This document shows, in pieces, positions 16,475-27,489 of a stretch of DNA of 64,000 nt. This DNA comes from Psychrobacter immobilis. GTDB lineage: Bacteria > Pseudomonadota > Gammaproteobacteria > Pseudomonadales > Moraxellaceae. The DNA lies in assembly GCF_904846225.1 (NCBI RefSeq), contig NZ_CAJGZJ010000003.1:235754-299753 (forward strand), in the 5' to 3' direction. Below the pieces are notes generated by a model. It had not been told where the DNA came from. It ran no database searches and was given only the letters and a program-made list of their open reading frames with translations. The translations under genes were made by a program, and so were the position numbers. Numbering within the stretch: the stretch's first letter is position 1; each line of letters opens with the position of its first letter.

Positions 16475-17143
16475 TTATTTTGGCTGATAGGCAATCATCA
16501 TTTCATTTCGGCGCATAAAAGGTAGTGTCCATGGTGGATTATAACGTGCCAACTCAGCTGCGCTCGTCATTGCTAATTGTTGCTCTTGCATCCAAGATTG
16601 CAATTTCTTCGTATTCTCTGCTACCTTTTTGCTACCTGCCAATCCCGAGAATTTTATAACGCCATAATTTTGCGCCGGCACTTTTTTGATGGTGATCGCC
16701 GCGTTATTTGGTTTAGGCAGTGTCTCCATCGTATATTGGTGAGGCATGGTGAACTGTACAAGCCATTTATTATCAGCTTGTTGTATACTCACTGGCGCAG
16801 TCATTGCAATTTTTTGTGATTTATCATCACTGCCCTTCTTACTTTCAGGCTGCGTTGCTTCAGATTGCATCGTCACAGGCGCCGTCATGCTGATCTTACT
16901 ACTCTCGCCAATTGCCGCTGTATTATTACCAAAGATATAGTCTGCTAAAATTTTGAATCCTTCGCGACTGGCAGATTTTTGATCACCTGTTACCCAAGTT
17001 TGCGCCACAATTTGCTCATCATAACGACGTAACTCAAAGTCATTTACTTGCGATAAAACGCTATAGTTTGGTTCTTCGATAGCCATGGCTGCTCCTGATA
17101 TAAAGAATAAACCACTCATTAATAAGTAGATTATTTTGGTCAT
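16475..17143 (-). CDS. SOUL-family haem-binding protein, exported
   Basis: A 222-residue precursor with a signal peptide (MTKIIYLLMSGLFFISGAAMA) followed by a SOUL/HEBP domain: YSVLSQVNDFELRRYDEQIVAQTWV, then two KISMTAPVT / KIAMTAPVSI repeats and a C-terminal VARYNPPWTLPFMRRNE-like stretch (ARYNPPWTLPFMRRNEMM). The family binds haem or other tetrapyrroles in eukaryotes; the bacterial role is poorly defined, and a periplasmic location is inferred from the signal peptide. A frame extension begins at 17179, but the ATG at 17143 has a GGAG seven to eight bases upstream and starts the signal peptide. It is divergent from tgt. Confidence 0.85.
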   Translation of the reverse strand: MTKIIYLLMSGLFFISGAAMAIEEPNYSVLSQVNDFELRRYDEQIVAQTWVTGDQKSASREGFKILADYIFGNNTAAIGESSKISMTAPVTMQSEATQPESKKGSDDKSQKIAMTAPVSIQQADNKWLVQFTMPHQYTMETLPKPNNAAITIKKVPAQNYGVIKFSGLAGSKKVAENTKKLQSWMQEQQLAMTSAAELARYNPPWTLPFMRRNEMMIAYQPK

Positions 17144-17356
17144 ATTATTACTCCAACATCTACAAATGCGATCCAGCAACCTTCAATAATTCACTAGCAT
17201 ACTTTCTATTCTACCAACGACATAGTTACTACTTTACCAACTAGTCACCAGTGCTGTCTGTGTCTTTTGGTTGTGGCAAAGTGATATTAATAAAAAGCAC
17301 ATTGACCAGATATATCGATGACATTAAATATCCATGTCCAAAAAAATCCCTAATAA

Positions 17357-17365
17357 TGCTATAAT
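17357..17365 (+). promoter_or_regulatory. Extended -10 promoter element for tgt
   Basis: TGCTATAAT is a perfect extended -10 (TGnTATAAT) 37 bp upstream of the tgt ATG. No good -35 is visible, as is usual for extended -10 promoters. Confidence 0.6.
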
Positions 17366-17368
17366 TAG

Positions 17369-18553
<1,185 letters not shown>

Positions 18554-18593
18554 GCTGTATTAATTTTGCTTTTTGTTCAGATTATTTAAACCT

Positions 18594-18631
18594 AAAAATA
18601 CCAGTCAGTTTTCACTGACTGGTATTTTTTT
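18594..18631. terminator. Bidirectional terminator between tgt and the NSS transporter genes
   Basis: A perfect stem, AAAAATACCAGTCAGT with its complement around TTTC, is A-rich on the left and T-rich on the right. It serves convergent tgt (plus) and metS-like (minus) transcripts. Confidence 0.9.
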
Positions 18632-18704
18632 ATAATCGTTAAAGTCTTCAATATTCTAAATATCTTCAATACTCTAAAGTTTTAATAATCTAATGCTTTA
18701 AAAC

Positions 18705-18836
18705 TTAAAAGTTATCATCTGGTACTTGATCCATTGGAATATCAGGATTGTTTCGCAGATGTATGATAGCAGCAATCAAGCCACCCCATATCAGGACCAT
18801 TGAGATAATCATAAAAATAATCGCCGAAGTGCTCAT
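18705..18836 (-). CDS. MetS-type small subunit of the NSS transporter, 43 aa
   Basis: A 43-residue ORF, MSTSAIIFMIISMVLIWGG then LIAAIIHLRNNPDIPMD, with one transmembrane helix and a short acidic tail. AGGA sits about eight bases before the ATG. It lies 52 bp downstream of the NSS transporter on the same strand. The sequence strongly resembles the MetS small subunits that accompany MetP-type methionine/alanine importers (established in Corynebacterium glutamicum). The identification rests on recalled family pattern and position and was not checked by search. It is short enough to be skipped by many gene callers. Confidence 0.85.
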   Translation of the reverse strand: MSTSAIIFMIISMVLIWGGLIAAIIHLRNNPDIPMDQVPDDNF

Positions 18837-18888
18837 AATAAATTCCTATTGAAATGTTAATCTATCTGCTAACTATCTGGTTTGACGA

Positions 18889-20406
18889 CTAGCGCGCATC
18901 AGCAATGGCACGGGCTTTATCATCTTCTTCATCATGGACACCCTTCAAACGACTTAATATAAAGGCACCTAAGCCAAAGAATACGACGATACCCCAACCA
19001 AATAATAATAAAATAGTTGAAGAGTAACCTTCATAAGGTGTTTTAACCAAGTCAATAAACTTAAGACCTAGAGCGATAGTAAGTACAGTTGGCGTAATAA
19101 CGGTCAACATAAATATCCATGCGCCGCCTAACTTAACGCTAGAAATACGATTGCTGTGGGCCAGTAAGCTTGGAATTTTATGACGATTAAACCAAGTGAC
19201 TAAAACAATTGACATCAAACCACCAGCAACGATACCGATGTTATTAGCGAAGTGATCAATGACATCGACTAGCACCAATGAGCTACCAGTAGAGAAAGCA
19301 GAAATAGAGATGACCGCACATGCTCCGCATATGATACCAACTGCTTTTTTGCGTGACCAATCGAATTTGCTTTGGAAAGCAGAGATAGGTACTTCTAAAA
19401 TACTAATCAAGGAGCTGATACCAGCCACGACTAACGAGCCAAAGAATAAGAAACCAACGAAATCACCGCTGGCACCCATGGTAGAAATGATTTTAGGGAA
19501 GACAAAGAATGCAAGTCCAACACCACCACTGGCAACTTCAGAGACATCCTGACCTGTCGACATCGCCATGAAACCAATAGCAGCAAAAATACCAATACCA
19601 GCAATAAGCTCAAACGAAGAGTTAGCGAAACCAACCACCAAACCTGCACCCGTTAAATTGGTGTTTTTCTGTAGGTATGAGGCATAAGTGACCATGATAC
19701 CAAAACCTACTGACAATGAGAAAAACACATGACCATAAGCCGCTAGCCAAACATTAGGGTCTTGCATTTTGGTCCAATTTGGCTCAAAGAAGGCGTTCAA
19801 ACCAATGACTGCACCTGGCAGGGTAACTGCTTTAAATACCATAACGCCAAATAATACTAGCAATAATGGCAAACAAATTTTGTTAGCAAGTTCAACACCT
19901 TTACGGATGCCACCAAACATAATCAATATAGAGACGCCCCAAACAATGACCAAACCTATAAACATCTGAGGCACAAATACCGACGTTAAGTCGCCAGTAT
20001 GTTTTATGAAGTCACTGACGAAAAAGTTTGTGGTATCTTCGCCCCACTTTTGACCAAACGAGAAGAACATGTAGCTGCCGGCCCATACAATGACAGCTGC
20101 GTAGTAAATCGCAATCACGAAAGAGACCAACGTTTGCCACCAGCCCACAAATTGACCAGAAGGTGCCAGTTTCTTATAAGCACGAGGTGCGGCAGAGCGA
20201 TATTTATGTCCTATAATATAATCTAGAAATAATAGCGGGATACCTGCGGTTAATAAAGCGATAAGGTAGGGCACCATAAATGCCCCACCACCGTTGTCAT
20301 AAGCCACATATGGAAAACGCCATATGTTACCCAAGCCTACGGCTGAACCGACAGCGGCTATAATAAACCCAGTTCTACTGGACCAATTTTCCCTTTGCTC
20401 TGCCAT
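18889..20406 (-). CDS. Sodium-dependent neurotransmitter-symporter (NSS) family transporter
   Basis: A 505-residue inner-membrane protein with the NSS signature at the N-terminus: NWSSRTGFIIAAVGSAVGLGNIWRFPY, which forms the unwound TM1 binding Na+ and substrate (LeuT fold). About twelve hydrophobic segments follow, with a short charged C-terminal tail. A MetS-like subunit follows, which suggests a methionine/alanine importer (MetP type), although the substrate cannot be fixed from sequence. The two genes form a transcription unit starting in the 293 bp gap before lpxA and ending at 18594-18631. Confidence 0.88.
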   Translation of the reverse strand: MAEQRENWSSRTGFIIAAVGSAVGLGNIWRFPYVAYDNGGGAFMVPYLIALLTAGIPLLFLDYIIGHKYRSAAPRAYKKLAPSGQFVGWWQTLVSFVIAIYYAAVIVWAGSYMFFSFGQKWGEDTTNFFVSDFIKHTGDLTSVFVPQMFIGLVIVWGVSILIMFGGIRKGVELANKICLPLLLVLFGVMVFKAVTLPGAVIGLNAFFEPNWTKMQDPNVWLAAYGHVFFSLSVGFGIMVTYASYLQKNTNLTGAGLVVGFANSSFELIAGIGIFAAIGFMAMSTGQDVSEVASGGVGLAFFVFPKIISTMGASGDFVGFLFFGSLVVAGISSLISILEVPISAFQSKFDWSRKKAVGIICGACAVISISAFSTGSSLVLVDVIDHFANNIGIVAGGLMSIVLVTWFNRHKIPSLLAHSNRISSVKLGGAWIFMLTVITPTVLTIALGLKFIDLVKTPYEGYSSTILLLFGWGIVVFFGLGAFILSRLKGVHDEEDDKARAIADAR

Positions 20407-20587
20407 ACGACGCTCCTAAAATTTAATGGTAATTCCCTTTAAGTTATCAGCCCCATCAACAGACCAAGACAGATACTTAAAAAGACTACAAATTGACGGT
20501 TGGTTAAAATAAGTTACTAGAGTCTAACTGTATATAACTAGGAAGTTTCTGCTAAGCGATAAGAAAAGTCAAGCAGTTATAAACATA

Positions 20588-20616
20588 AAAAGCCATAACG
20601 ATTGGTTATGGCTTTT
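20588..20616 (-). terminator. Rho-independent terminator after lpxA
   Basis: A perfect stem, AAAAGCCATAAC with its complement, is followed on the minus strand by a short T-run. It lies about 85 bp after the lpxA stop and ends the bamA-lpxD-fabZ-lpxA transcript. The surrounding 20407-20699 gap should also hold the NSS-transporter promoter; none was convincing. Confidence 0.8.
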
Positions 20617-20699
20617 GGTTATTTGATTTTCAAATCAATAAATTTTGTCAAATAGACTTTTAATAATTTATATACCTTGGATATTATATTTTCATGATT

Positions 20700-21479
20700 T
20701 TAACGGACAACACCGCGACCGCTTTTTTCTAGTGAATCAATAAGCAATTGAATTTTTGGCTCTTGTGGTAGCAACTCATTGTTTAGAACGTCAAGCGCTT
20801 GGCCAGTCGTCAAGCCTGATCTAAAAATCGTACGGTAAGCTTGACGCAGTAAATCGATAGTTTCTTTTGTCCAGTCTTTGCGACGCATGCCCTCAACATT
20901 GAGACCATGCGTTTTTGCTGGATTACCAGACACCATAGTAAAAGCTGCCACGTCTTTTAGAATAAGACTTGCACCACCAATCAGACTATAATCATCAACC
21001 GTACAAAACTGGTGAATACCTGAATTGCCACCGATAATCGTGTGATTGCCAATAGTAACATGCCCCGCCACACCGACATTATTGGCCAATACGTTATGAT
21101 CGCCAATCACACAATCATGAGCCACATGCGTATTGACCATCAGCAAATTATGGCTACCAATTTTGGTCAATTCGCTGTCTTGTGCTGTACCACGGTGTAA
21201 GCTACAGGCCTCGCGAATGGTATTATGATCACCAATTTCAAGCCACGTGCGCTCGCCCGCGTACTTCAAATCCTGCGGGTCTTCGCCAATACTTGCAAAC
21301 TGATAGAACTGATTGTATTGGCCAATACGAGTCAACTTGGTTACAACAACATGCCGATGCAAAACCGTATGTGCGCCAATGGTCACCTCATCACCGACGA
21401 TGCAATAAGGACCGATGATAGCAGTCTCATCAATCTGAGCGGACGGTGAGATGAGTGCTGTTGGGTGAATCTGACTCAT
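20700..21479 (-). CDS. lpxA: UDP-N-acetylglucosamine O-acyltransferase
   Basis: A 259-residue cytoplasmic enzyme catalysing the first step of lipid A synthesis, acylation of UDP-GlcNAc at the 3-OH. It is built from left-handed beta-helix hexapeptide repeats (IHPTALISPSAQIDETAIIG ...). The conserved NTHVAHDCVIGDHNVLANN contains the catalytic His, and the C-terminal alpha domain follows IFRSGLT. The frame extends to 21524, but the ATG at 21479 with AAAGG upstream gives the standard N-terminus MSQIHPTALI. It is last in the lpxD-fabZ-lpxA group. lpxB, often next, is absent here. Confidence 0.95.
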   Translation of the reverse strand: MSQIHPTALISPSAQIDETAIIGPYCIVGDEVTIGAHTVLHRHVVVTKLTRIGQYNQFYQFASIGEDPQDLKYAGERTWLEIGDHNTIREACSLHRGTAQDSELTKIGSHNLLMVNTHVAHDCVIGDHNVLANNVGVAGHVTIGNHTIIGGNSGIHQFCTVDDYSLIGGASLILKDVAAFTMVSGNPAKTHGLNVEGMRRKDWTKETIDLLRQAYRTIFRSGLTTGQALDVLNNELLPQEPKIQLLIDSLEKSGRGVVR

Positions 21480-21666
21480 AATTTGGGCCTTTGTATCATT
21501 TAATGCAAGTAAATAGTAAAACAAAGACAGCCAGCTTAGTCTTATTAGATAAAATAAAACGGCTCCGCTGTCAAATATAACTATTAATTATCATTTTTGT
21601 TGCCCACTTTGAATAACACTTTTTCAATGTTATATTCAATGATGGGCATAGATCAGTAAGCAATTA

Positions 21667-22176
21667 CTATTGTTCTTGACGTGCTATCATTATTTGAGCA
21701 CTAGCGGCAAGTTCGTCTCCAACATGCACCGTACAATCAAACTTATAGATACCACGCTTTTGCATGACTGTTTTGGCACGAATCGTTAGTTGATCACCAG
21801 GAATAACTCGGCGCTTAAAACGAACTTTATCAACACCTGCAAACAGATACAAATAACCATCTTCTGCGGTCAACCCTGCACTAATAAACCCTAGTACCCC
21901 TGAGACTTGGGCCATCGACTCTACCATCAATACCCCTGGCATAATTGGTTCGTCAGGAAAATGACCATTAAAAAATTCTTCATTGATAGTGACATTCTTA
22001 ATACCAGTAATACACTCACCCGGCGTACAATCAATGATCTTGTCTACCAATAAAAAAGGATAACGATGTGGCAAGTAATGCTTCAGGGTATGATAAGTTA
22101 ATGGCAATGTGAGACCTTGCTCAGCCAAGCTTTTAACATCTTTATCAATAGGGCTATCTATATCATTGCTGCTCAT
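21667..22176 (-). CDS. fabZ: 3-hydroxyacyl-ACP dehydratase FabZ
   Basis: A 169-residue hotdog-fold dehydratase of type II fatty-acid synthesis. Catalytic His is in LPHRYPFLLVDKI and catalytic Glu in MPGVLMVESMAQVSG. The N-terminus is about 20 residues longer than E. coli FabZ. AGGAAG precedes the ATG. It lies between lpxD and lpxA, the usual location, balancing hydroxyacyl-ACP between phospholipid and lipid A. A 187 bp gap separates it from lpxA. Confidence 0.95.
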   Translation of the reverse strand: MSSNDIDSPIDKDVKSLAEQGLTLPLTYHTLKHYLPHRYPFLLVDKIIDCTPGECITGIKNVTINEEFFNGHFPDEPIMPGVLMVESMAQVSGVLGFISAGLTAEDGYLYLFAGVDKVRFKRRVIPGDQLTIRAKTVMQKRGIYKFDCTVHVGDELAASAQIMIARQEQ

Positions 22177-22228
22177 AATGGCACTTCCTTGCTGTATGTT
22201 AAATCTTTATGTTTTATATATGTTTGAG

Positions 22229-23245
22229 CTAATCTTGACCGAGCTTGCGAAAACGTACTGCTGCCCGCCGCCAATTAGCAGTCGGCATGGCAGCTGTACC
22301 AGAGGAGTATGAACCCGCTGTTTTAATCGATTTCGTTACCATTGTCATCCCAGATAAAATGACATCATCTGTGATTTTGATATGGCCTGTAATACCGACA
22401 GCGCCACCAATGATACAACGTTTACCTATAATAGTACTGCCAGCGATACCCGTTTGGGCAGCGATAGCCGTACCATCACCGATATGCACGTTGTGGGCAA
22501 CTTGTACCAAATTATCGATAATCACATGATTGCCAATGACTGTATCATCAATGGCACCGCGATCAATACAGGTTTGGCTACCAATTCGCACATGGTCGCC
22601 AATCACTACCCGTCCTAATTGAGCAATGCGTTCCCATCCAGTGGTGCTAGGATCGCTAGTAGGGGCAAAACCAAAGCCTTCTGCACCCACACTCACACCT
22701 GCATGCAATCTCACATGATTACCGATCAAACAATCATGCCCAATCACCACTTGCGACTTGATAACACAATCATGTCCGATGACAGTATTTGCCTCGATAA
22801 CCACGTGAGCATCAAGTGAGCTTCGTGGACCAATCTGCACATTATCACCGATCACACAAAAAGGGCCAATATTGACTTGATCGCCAATCACTGCACTATC
22901 AGCAATCACAGCGCTAGGATGAATCCCATTAAACAATGATTCACGCGCAAACAGCTGACTGGCACCAGCATAAGCTAAATACGGGTTCGCGACTACCAGT
23001 GCTACCGCTGCCTCAGGTACTTGGTCACGATACTCTGCAGTGACCAACACGGCTCCTGCATCACTATTTGCTAGACTAGAAATATAGTGAGGATCCGCTA
23101 AAAAGCTTAATTGCTCGTGATCGGCAGTAATTAAACTCCCAACACTGTTAAATTCTTGACGTAACTGTTGAGCATCGATTTCAGCTTTATTAATAATAGG
23201 CTGACGCTGCTCAATTCGAGTGATAAGTTGCTCAATCGTGATCAT
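22229..23245 (-). CDS. lpxD: UDP-3-O-(3-hydroxyacyl)glucosamine N-acyltransferase
   Basis: A 338-residue cytoplasmic acyltransferase for the third step of lipid A synthesis. The N-terminal uridine-binding domain (residues 1-100) is followed by about ten hexapeptide-repeat coils (GIHPSAVIADSAVIGDQVNIG ...) with the catalytic His region LVQVAHNVHIGDGTAIAAQ. A TTG-started extension reaches 23284, but the ATG at 23245 (MITIEQLITRIEQ) gives the normal family length. It lies directly after bamA with no skp/ompH gene between them. Confidence 0.94.
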   Translation of the reverse strand: MITIEQLITRIEQRQPIINKAEIDAQQLRQEFNSVGSLITADHEQLSFLADPHYISSLANSDAGAVLVTAEYRDQVPEAAVALVVANPYLAYAGASQLFARESLFNGIHPSAVIADSAVIGDQVNIGPFCVIGDNVQIGPRSSLDAHVVIEANTVIGHDCVIKSQVVIGHDCLIGNHVRLHAGVSVGAEGFGFAPTSDPSTTGWERIAQLGRVVIGDHVRIGSQTCIDRGAIDDTVIGNHVIIDNLVQVAHNVHIGDGTAIAAQTGIAGSTIIGKRCIIGGAVGITGHIKITDDVILSGMTMVTKSIKTAGSYSSGTAAMPTANWRRAAVRFRKLGQD

Positions 23246-23387
23246 AGTTGCTATTAATATTATGGTGAATAAGACAATCGCCAAGCTGAAAAGTCATCTT
23301 GGCGACTCAATGATATTTAATTGACGCTTCGTTCATGTAAATAATTTTATATCATTAATGCAATGCATTTGGACGATGACGGCTCAA

Positions 23388-25817
23388 TTAGAAAGTATTA
23401 CCAATCTGGAACTGCACTTTTTCAGTCTCGTCACCTTCTTTGTCACCAAATGGCACGGCATAACTGAGTGAGATCGGACCAATTGGTGTATACCAAGTCA
23501 CGCCTGCCCCTGCACTAAAGCGCATTTTGTTATCTTGCGTCAATAATGGTACATCAGTATCGACACCAGTACTAGGATTAACAAAGGTGCGATCTTCTTT
23601 GTCAGTCGTATCAAATACCTGACCACCTTCAGCAAATATCACTGGACGGACTTGATCTGCCCAGTCACCCTTAAATGGCATTGGCAATATGAGTTCACTA
23701 CCGAAGCTAACTAAGGCATTACCACCTACTTCTTCTGCTGAAAAAGTTTGATTGGCTGGGTCATTGATTGCATCAAAATAGGTTTGTGATTTTGGCCCAA
23801 GCGTTGAGGACTCATAACCACGTACCGAACCATAGCCACCAGCGTAGAAGTTTTCATAAAACGGCAAATCATTACCATAGCCAAGCTTGGTATAACCACG
23901 AGCAACCCAATCTTTATAGAAAGGATAATATATGTTGCCCGTATAAAGGAGTTTTTGATAACTGGCATCACCAAGACCGATGGTTCCATCTATCGTATGG
24001 CTCATACCTTTGGTTGGAAACACAGGGCGATCCAACGTACTGTAGTCCCAGCCAAGTAATAAATTATAGGTGCTGTAATCGTTTTTAAAGCCCGTACGTC
24101 CTGAAAGTGAATCGTCATCATTAACGAAGTCTTCAAACGTACCACCGTCATCAATAATTTGCTGTACGTTGGACACACCAAGGAAGCGACCACCGCGTAT
24201 TGAAGTATTATCGACATTTAGACCAGCACTAACACGCTTGGTTTCATCGACAGGATAGCTATAATTCAGCGTTGCACCATAAGAGTCAGTCACATAGTTA
24301 CTGACGTTTCTATCATCGAATTTAGTCTCACGATAATAAGCGCTAAGACCTTGTGATACGCCATTTTCAGTAAAGTATGGATCAGTATAGCCCAAGCTAT
24401 AAGAGTCGCGTGTTTCTGAGCGTGATAGCGCAGCTTTGACGCGGTTACCAGTACCCATGAAGTTGTTTTGCGTTAGATCTAACTGGAAGGTAACACCACC
24501 ACTTTGCGAGTAACCTGCTGCAATTGTTGAGCTACCAGAAGGTTGCTCTTCGACGGTATAGCTAACATCCACTTGATCTGGTTGATTAGGTACTGGTTTT
24601 ACATCAACATTGACGGCTTTGAAGAAGCCAGTACGCATCAAGCGGGTACGTGACAACTGGATTTTTTCACTAGATGCTAGCGAACCTTCTAATTGACGCA
24701 TTTCACGGCGCAGTACTTCATCTTGCGTTTTAATATTACCAGTGAAATTAATACGGCGAACATAGATAGGACGTGCAGGGTCAATAAAATAATCGATATC
24801 AACTACTTTCGTCTCATCATTGATGCGCGGTACCGGTCTGACCTGTGCTAAATAATAACCTTCATTACCATAACGACTCTTGAGTGCTGCCGTAGTAGCA
24901 TCTAGCTTGGCTTGTGAGTACTTTTCATCAGGGGCAAAAGTGACCAGCTCTTTTAGCTCATTTGTATCAAATGTCGGTTTGCCCAAAAAGTTTACTTCAC
25001 CAAATTGATACTGCTCGCCTTCACTCAGACTGACTTCAATAAAGACATTCTTTTTGTCTTCACTAATATTAAGGACCGCATTGTCTACTTCAAAACGTAC
25101 ATAGCCATCGTTTTGATAGAGCGCTTTTAGATTTTCTAAACTGGCAGCCAATTTTTCTTTGGCATAACGATCAGACTTAGACAACAGACGTGTCCAAGAA
25201 GATTCTTTGACGGCAAAGACATCTTTAATATCTTCGTCACTGAAGTGCTTGTTACCAATAACATTGATATCGACGACTTTGGCGGGCTTGCCTTCGATAA
25301 AGCGCACATCTAACTTGACGCGATTGCCATCAAGTACAGTTTGGTCAACCTCAATATTACTGTTGTAATAACCTTGGCTTATATACTGCTGCTGCAGCTC
25401 ATTGGCGACGCCCTGTAGCGTAGCTTGCTTAAGCACGTTACCAGCAGCCAAACCTGCATTCTTTAGGCCTTGTTCAAGACCTTCTTTTGGAATGAGCTTA
25501 TTGCCTTCAAAATTCACCTCAGCGATCATTGGACGCTCAACGACATCAAATCGTAGTTGACCACCTTCGACGCGGCTTTGAATATCGGCAAAGTTTTCGG
25601 TCGCATATAGCGCCTTAATACTGGCCGCCAAATTACTGTCATTAACCGTATCCCCTACCGTAATGGGTAGGACCGGATAGAGGCTATCGGGGGTTAGGCG
25701 TTGTAGGCCGTTGAAACCGATGTCAGTGACTACAAATTCTGCAGCATGCACGGGCATACTCATCATCGCTACAACTAACGGCAACCCTGCCGCGCTCATA
25801 AATAAAGGCGTACGCAT
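23388..25817 (-). CDS. bamA: Outer-membrane protein assembly factor BamA
   Basis: An 809-residue precursor with a signal peptide ending PVHAAEFVV. Five POTRA domains span about residues 25-425, beginning VVTDIGFNGLQRLTPDSLY. The C-terminal Omp85 barrel contains GSVRGYESSTLGP, the conserved RGY of loop 6, and ends in FQIGNTF, a terminal aromatic. BamA folds and inserts outer-membrane beta barrels, including LptD encoded nearby. The frame begins with GTG at 25823; I use the ATG at 25817 (MRTPLFMSAAG). A 256 bp gap upstream, before rseP, probably carries its own promoter. Confidence 0.96.
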   Translation of the reverse strand: MRTPLFMSAAGLPLVVAMMSMPVHAAEFVVTDIGFNGLQRLTPDSLYPVLPITVGDTVNDSNLAASIKALYATENFADIQSRVEGGQLRFDVVERPMIAEVNFEGNKLIPKEGLEQGLKNAGLAAGNVLKQATLQGVANELQQQYISQGYYNSNIEVDQTVLDGNRVKLDVRFIEGKPAKVVDINVIGNKHFSDEDIKDVFAVKESSWTRLLSKSDRYAKEKLAASLENLKALYQNDGYVRFEVDNAVLNISEDKKNVFIEVSLSEGEQYQFGEVNFLGKPTFDTNELKELVTFAPDEKYSQAKLDATTAALKSRYGNEGYYLAQVRPVPRINDETKVVDIDYFIDPARPIYVRRINFTGNIKTQDEVLRREMRQLEGSLASSEKIQLSRTRLMRTGFFKAVNVDVKPVPNQPDQVDVSYTVEEQPSGSSTIAAGYSQSGGVTFQLDLTQNNFMGTGNRVKAALSRSETRDSYSLGYTDPYFTENGVSQGLSAYYRETKFDDRNVSNYVTDSYGATLNYSYPVDETKRVSAGLNVDNTSIRGGRFLGVSNVQQIIDDGGTFEDFVNDDDSLSGRTGFKNDYSTYNLLLGWDYSTLDRPVFPTKGMSHTIDGTIGLGDASYQKLLYTGNIYYPFYKDWVARGYTKLGYGNDLPFYENFYAGGYGSVRGYESSTLGPKSQTYFDAINDPANQTFSAEEVGGNALVSFGSELILPMPFKGDWADQVRPVIFAEGGQVFDTTDKEDRTFVNPSTGVDTDVPLLTQDNKMRFSAGAGVTWYTPIGPISLSYAVPFGDKEGDETEKVQFQIGNTF

Positions 25818-26079
25818 AAACACTATCCGTCAATAAAAAACTTGCTTAAGTTAAGTTAAAAAGCACATATTGTCTAGCCCGTTTTGCATAAACGTCAACT
25901 TTATGCATGGGAGACTCAGGACACTTTATATAAAATGCATCACAAAATAAACTAAAAATTACGATTAGTACAGAGATCTTAATATAAAGCATTCGTTCTA
26001 TTATACTAACGATCATCGCATAATTGACGTAGAGCCATTATTATATCGTCTTTTACCGATCATATGATTGATTTGTGAA

Positions 26080-27456
26080 TCAAAACAGACGACTGATGTC
26101 ATTACCAATTGCTAACACCATGAAACCTGCCAGCAAGAGTAAACCGATATTTAACCCGACCATTTGTACGCCTTCTGATAGAGGTTTACCACGAATCAGC
26201 TCAATGAGATGATACACAATATGACCACCATCTAATACCGGAATAGGCAAAAGATTTAGCACAGCAAGACTCAAACTTATCAAAGCTGCGGTAGATAATA
26301 CCATCTGCCAACTGATATCAAAGCTTTGTTTGGCAACCTTGGCAATGGTAATAGGGCCTGATAAATTGTCCAAACCAATCATACCTGACAGCATTTTTCC
26401 CATTGAGCTCACCGTCATTACCGCTAACTGCTCAGTCTTTTCAAATGATTTAATCAAAGATTCACCAGGACCATAGACCACTGTGGTTTTATAGGCGTCA
26501 GGAATAACAATCTCAGACTGTGACACCATAGCACCAATTTGACCATAATCGTTACCCAAATTGTCTTTTTTACCTTGTGGCATAATCTGTAGTTGGATAG
26601 GTTTATCGCCGCGTAATACAGTAAAATTAAGCAGCGTTTCAGGACTGTCACGGATGATACGGGTAGCAGTGATCCAATCTTTGATTTCTTCGCCATTAAT
26701 AGCGGTAATGCGATCGCCTTTTTGCAGACCTTGACGACTGGCGGCACCATCAGCCATCAGATCACCGATTATTGGTGCAATCTGAGGTTGCCACGGTAGC
26801 ATACCAAAGCTGGTCAATGCATCTTTACCTTGCGACGCACCTTGCATAAACTGTGTCACTGGCGCTTGATACGTTTTGGTCGACTGACTGGCTTGTGTGT
26901 CTGACTGCAAGGTAATACTCACATTGTCTGTCTCACCCATACGTCCAGCAAGGCGATAGTTAATGCCTTCCCACGTTTGCACGTTATGGCCATCAATCGC
27001 GACAATCTTATCACCGATGGGTAACTGCGCGATTGCAGCGGGCGTATCAGGCAATACCTGCCCAATTTTGGTCGCCAGCTGCTCAGATGGGGTCATAAAT
27101 AATACCCAAAATAGCGCAATAGCGATGATAAAGTTCATGATAGGACCCGCAGCCGCAATGGCGATTTTTTTGAGCGGATGCTGATGATTGAAGGCTAAAT
27201 GTTTTTCATGTTCTGCGACATTTCCTTCGCGCTCATCAAGCATTTTGACATAACCGCCGAGCGGTAACACTGATATACGATAGTCAATGCCACTTTTTTT
27301 GCTGGTCCAACCAAAGAGCTTGGGGCCAAAACCGATAGAGTACGTCAGCACCTTAACGCCGCAAAGACGCGCCACGATATAGTGACCCCACTCATGTAAA
27401 GCAACGAGTGGGCCTAAGACAAATATTGCCGCAAGAAGCGTTAATAAAAATGTCAT
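26080..27456 (-). CDS. rseP: RIP site-2 metalloprotease RseP
   Basis: A 458-residue inner-membrane zinc protease that cleaves RseA-type anti-sigma factors and leftover signal peptides. The zinc site ALHEWGHYIVA (HExxH) is in the first helix, and the third ligand is in LDGGHIVYHLIELIRG near the C-terminus. Two PDZ domains occupy the periplasmic loop (GQVLPDTPAAIAQLPIGDKI; ASRQGLQKGDRITAING). It lies 33 bp downstream of dxr and upstream of bamA, the usual gammaproteobacterial order. Confidence 0.95.
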   Translation of the reverse strand: MTFLLTLLAAIFVLGPLVALHEWGHYIVARLCGVKVLTYSIGFGPKLFGWTSKKSGIDYRISVLPLGGYVKMLDEREGNVAEHEKHLAFNHQHPLKKIAIAAAGPIMNFIIAIALFWVLFMTPSEQLATKIGQVLPDTPAAIAQLPIGDKIVAIDGHNVQTWEGINYRLAGRMGETDNVSITLQSDTQASQSTKTYQAPVTQFMQGASQGKDALTSFGMLPWQPQIAPIIGDLMADGAASRQGLQKGDRITAINGEEIKDWITATRIIRDSPETLLNFTVLRGDKPIQLQIMPQGKKDNLGNDYGQIGAMVSQSEIVIPDAYKTTVVYGPGESLIKSFEKTEQLAVMTVSSMGKMLSGMIGLDNLSGPITIAKVAKQSFDISWQMVLSTAALISLSLAVLNLLPIPVLDGGHIVYHLIELIRGKPLSEGVQMVGLNIGLLLLAGFMVLAIGNDISRLF

Positions 27457-27489
27457 GCTATGTTCTCTATGAAGTTGCTTTTGATACGA

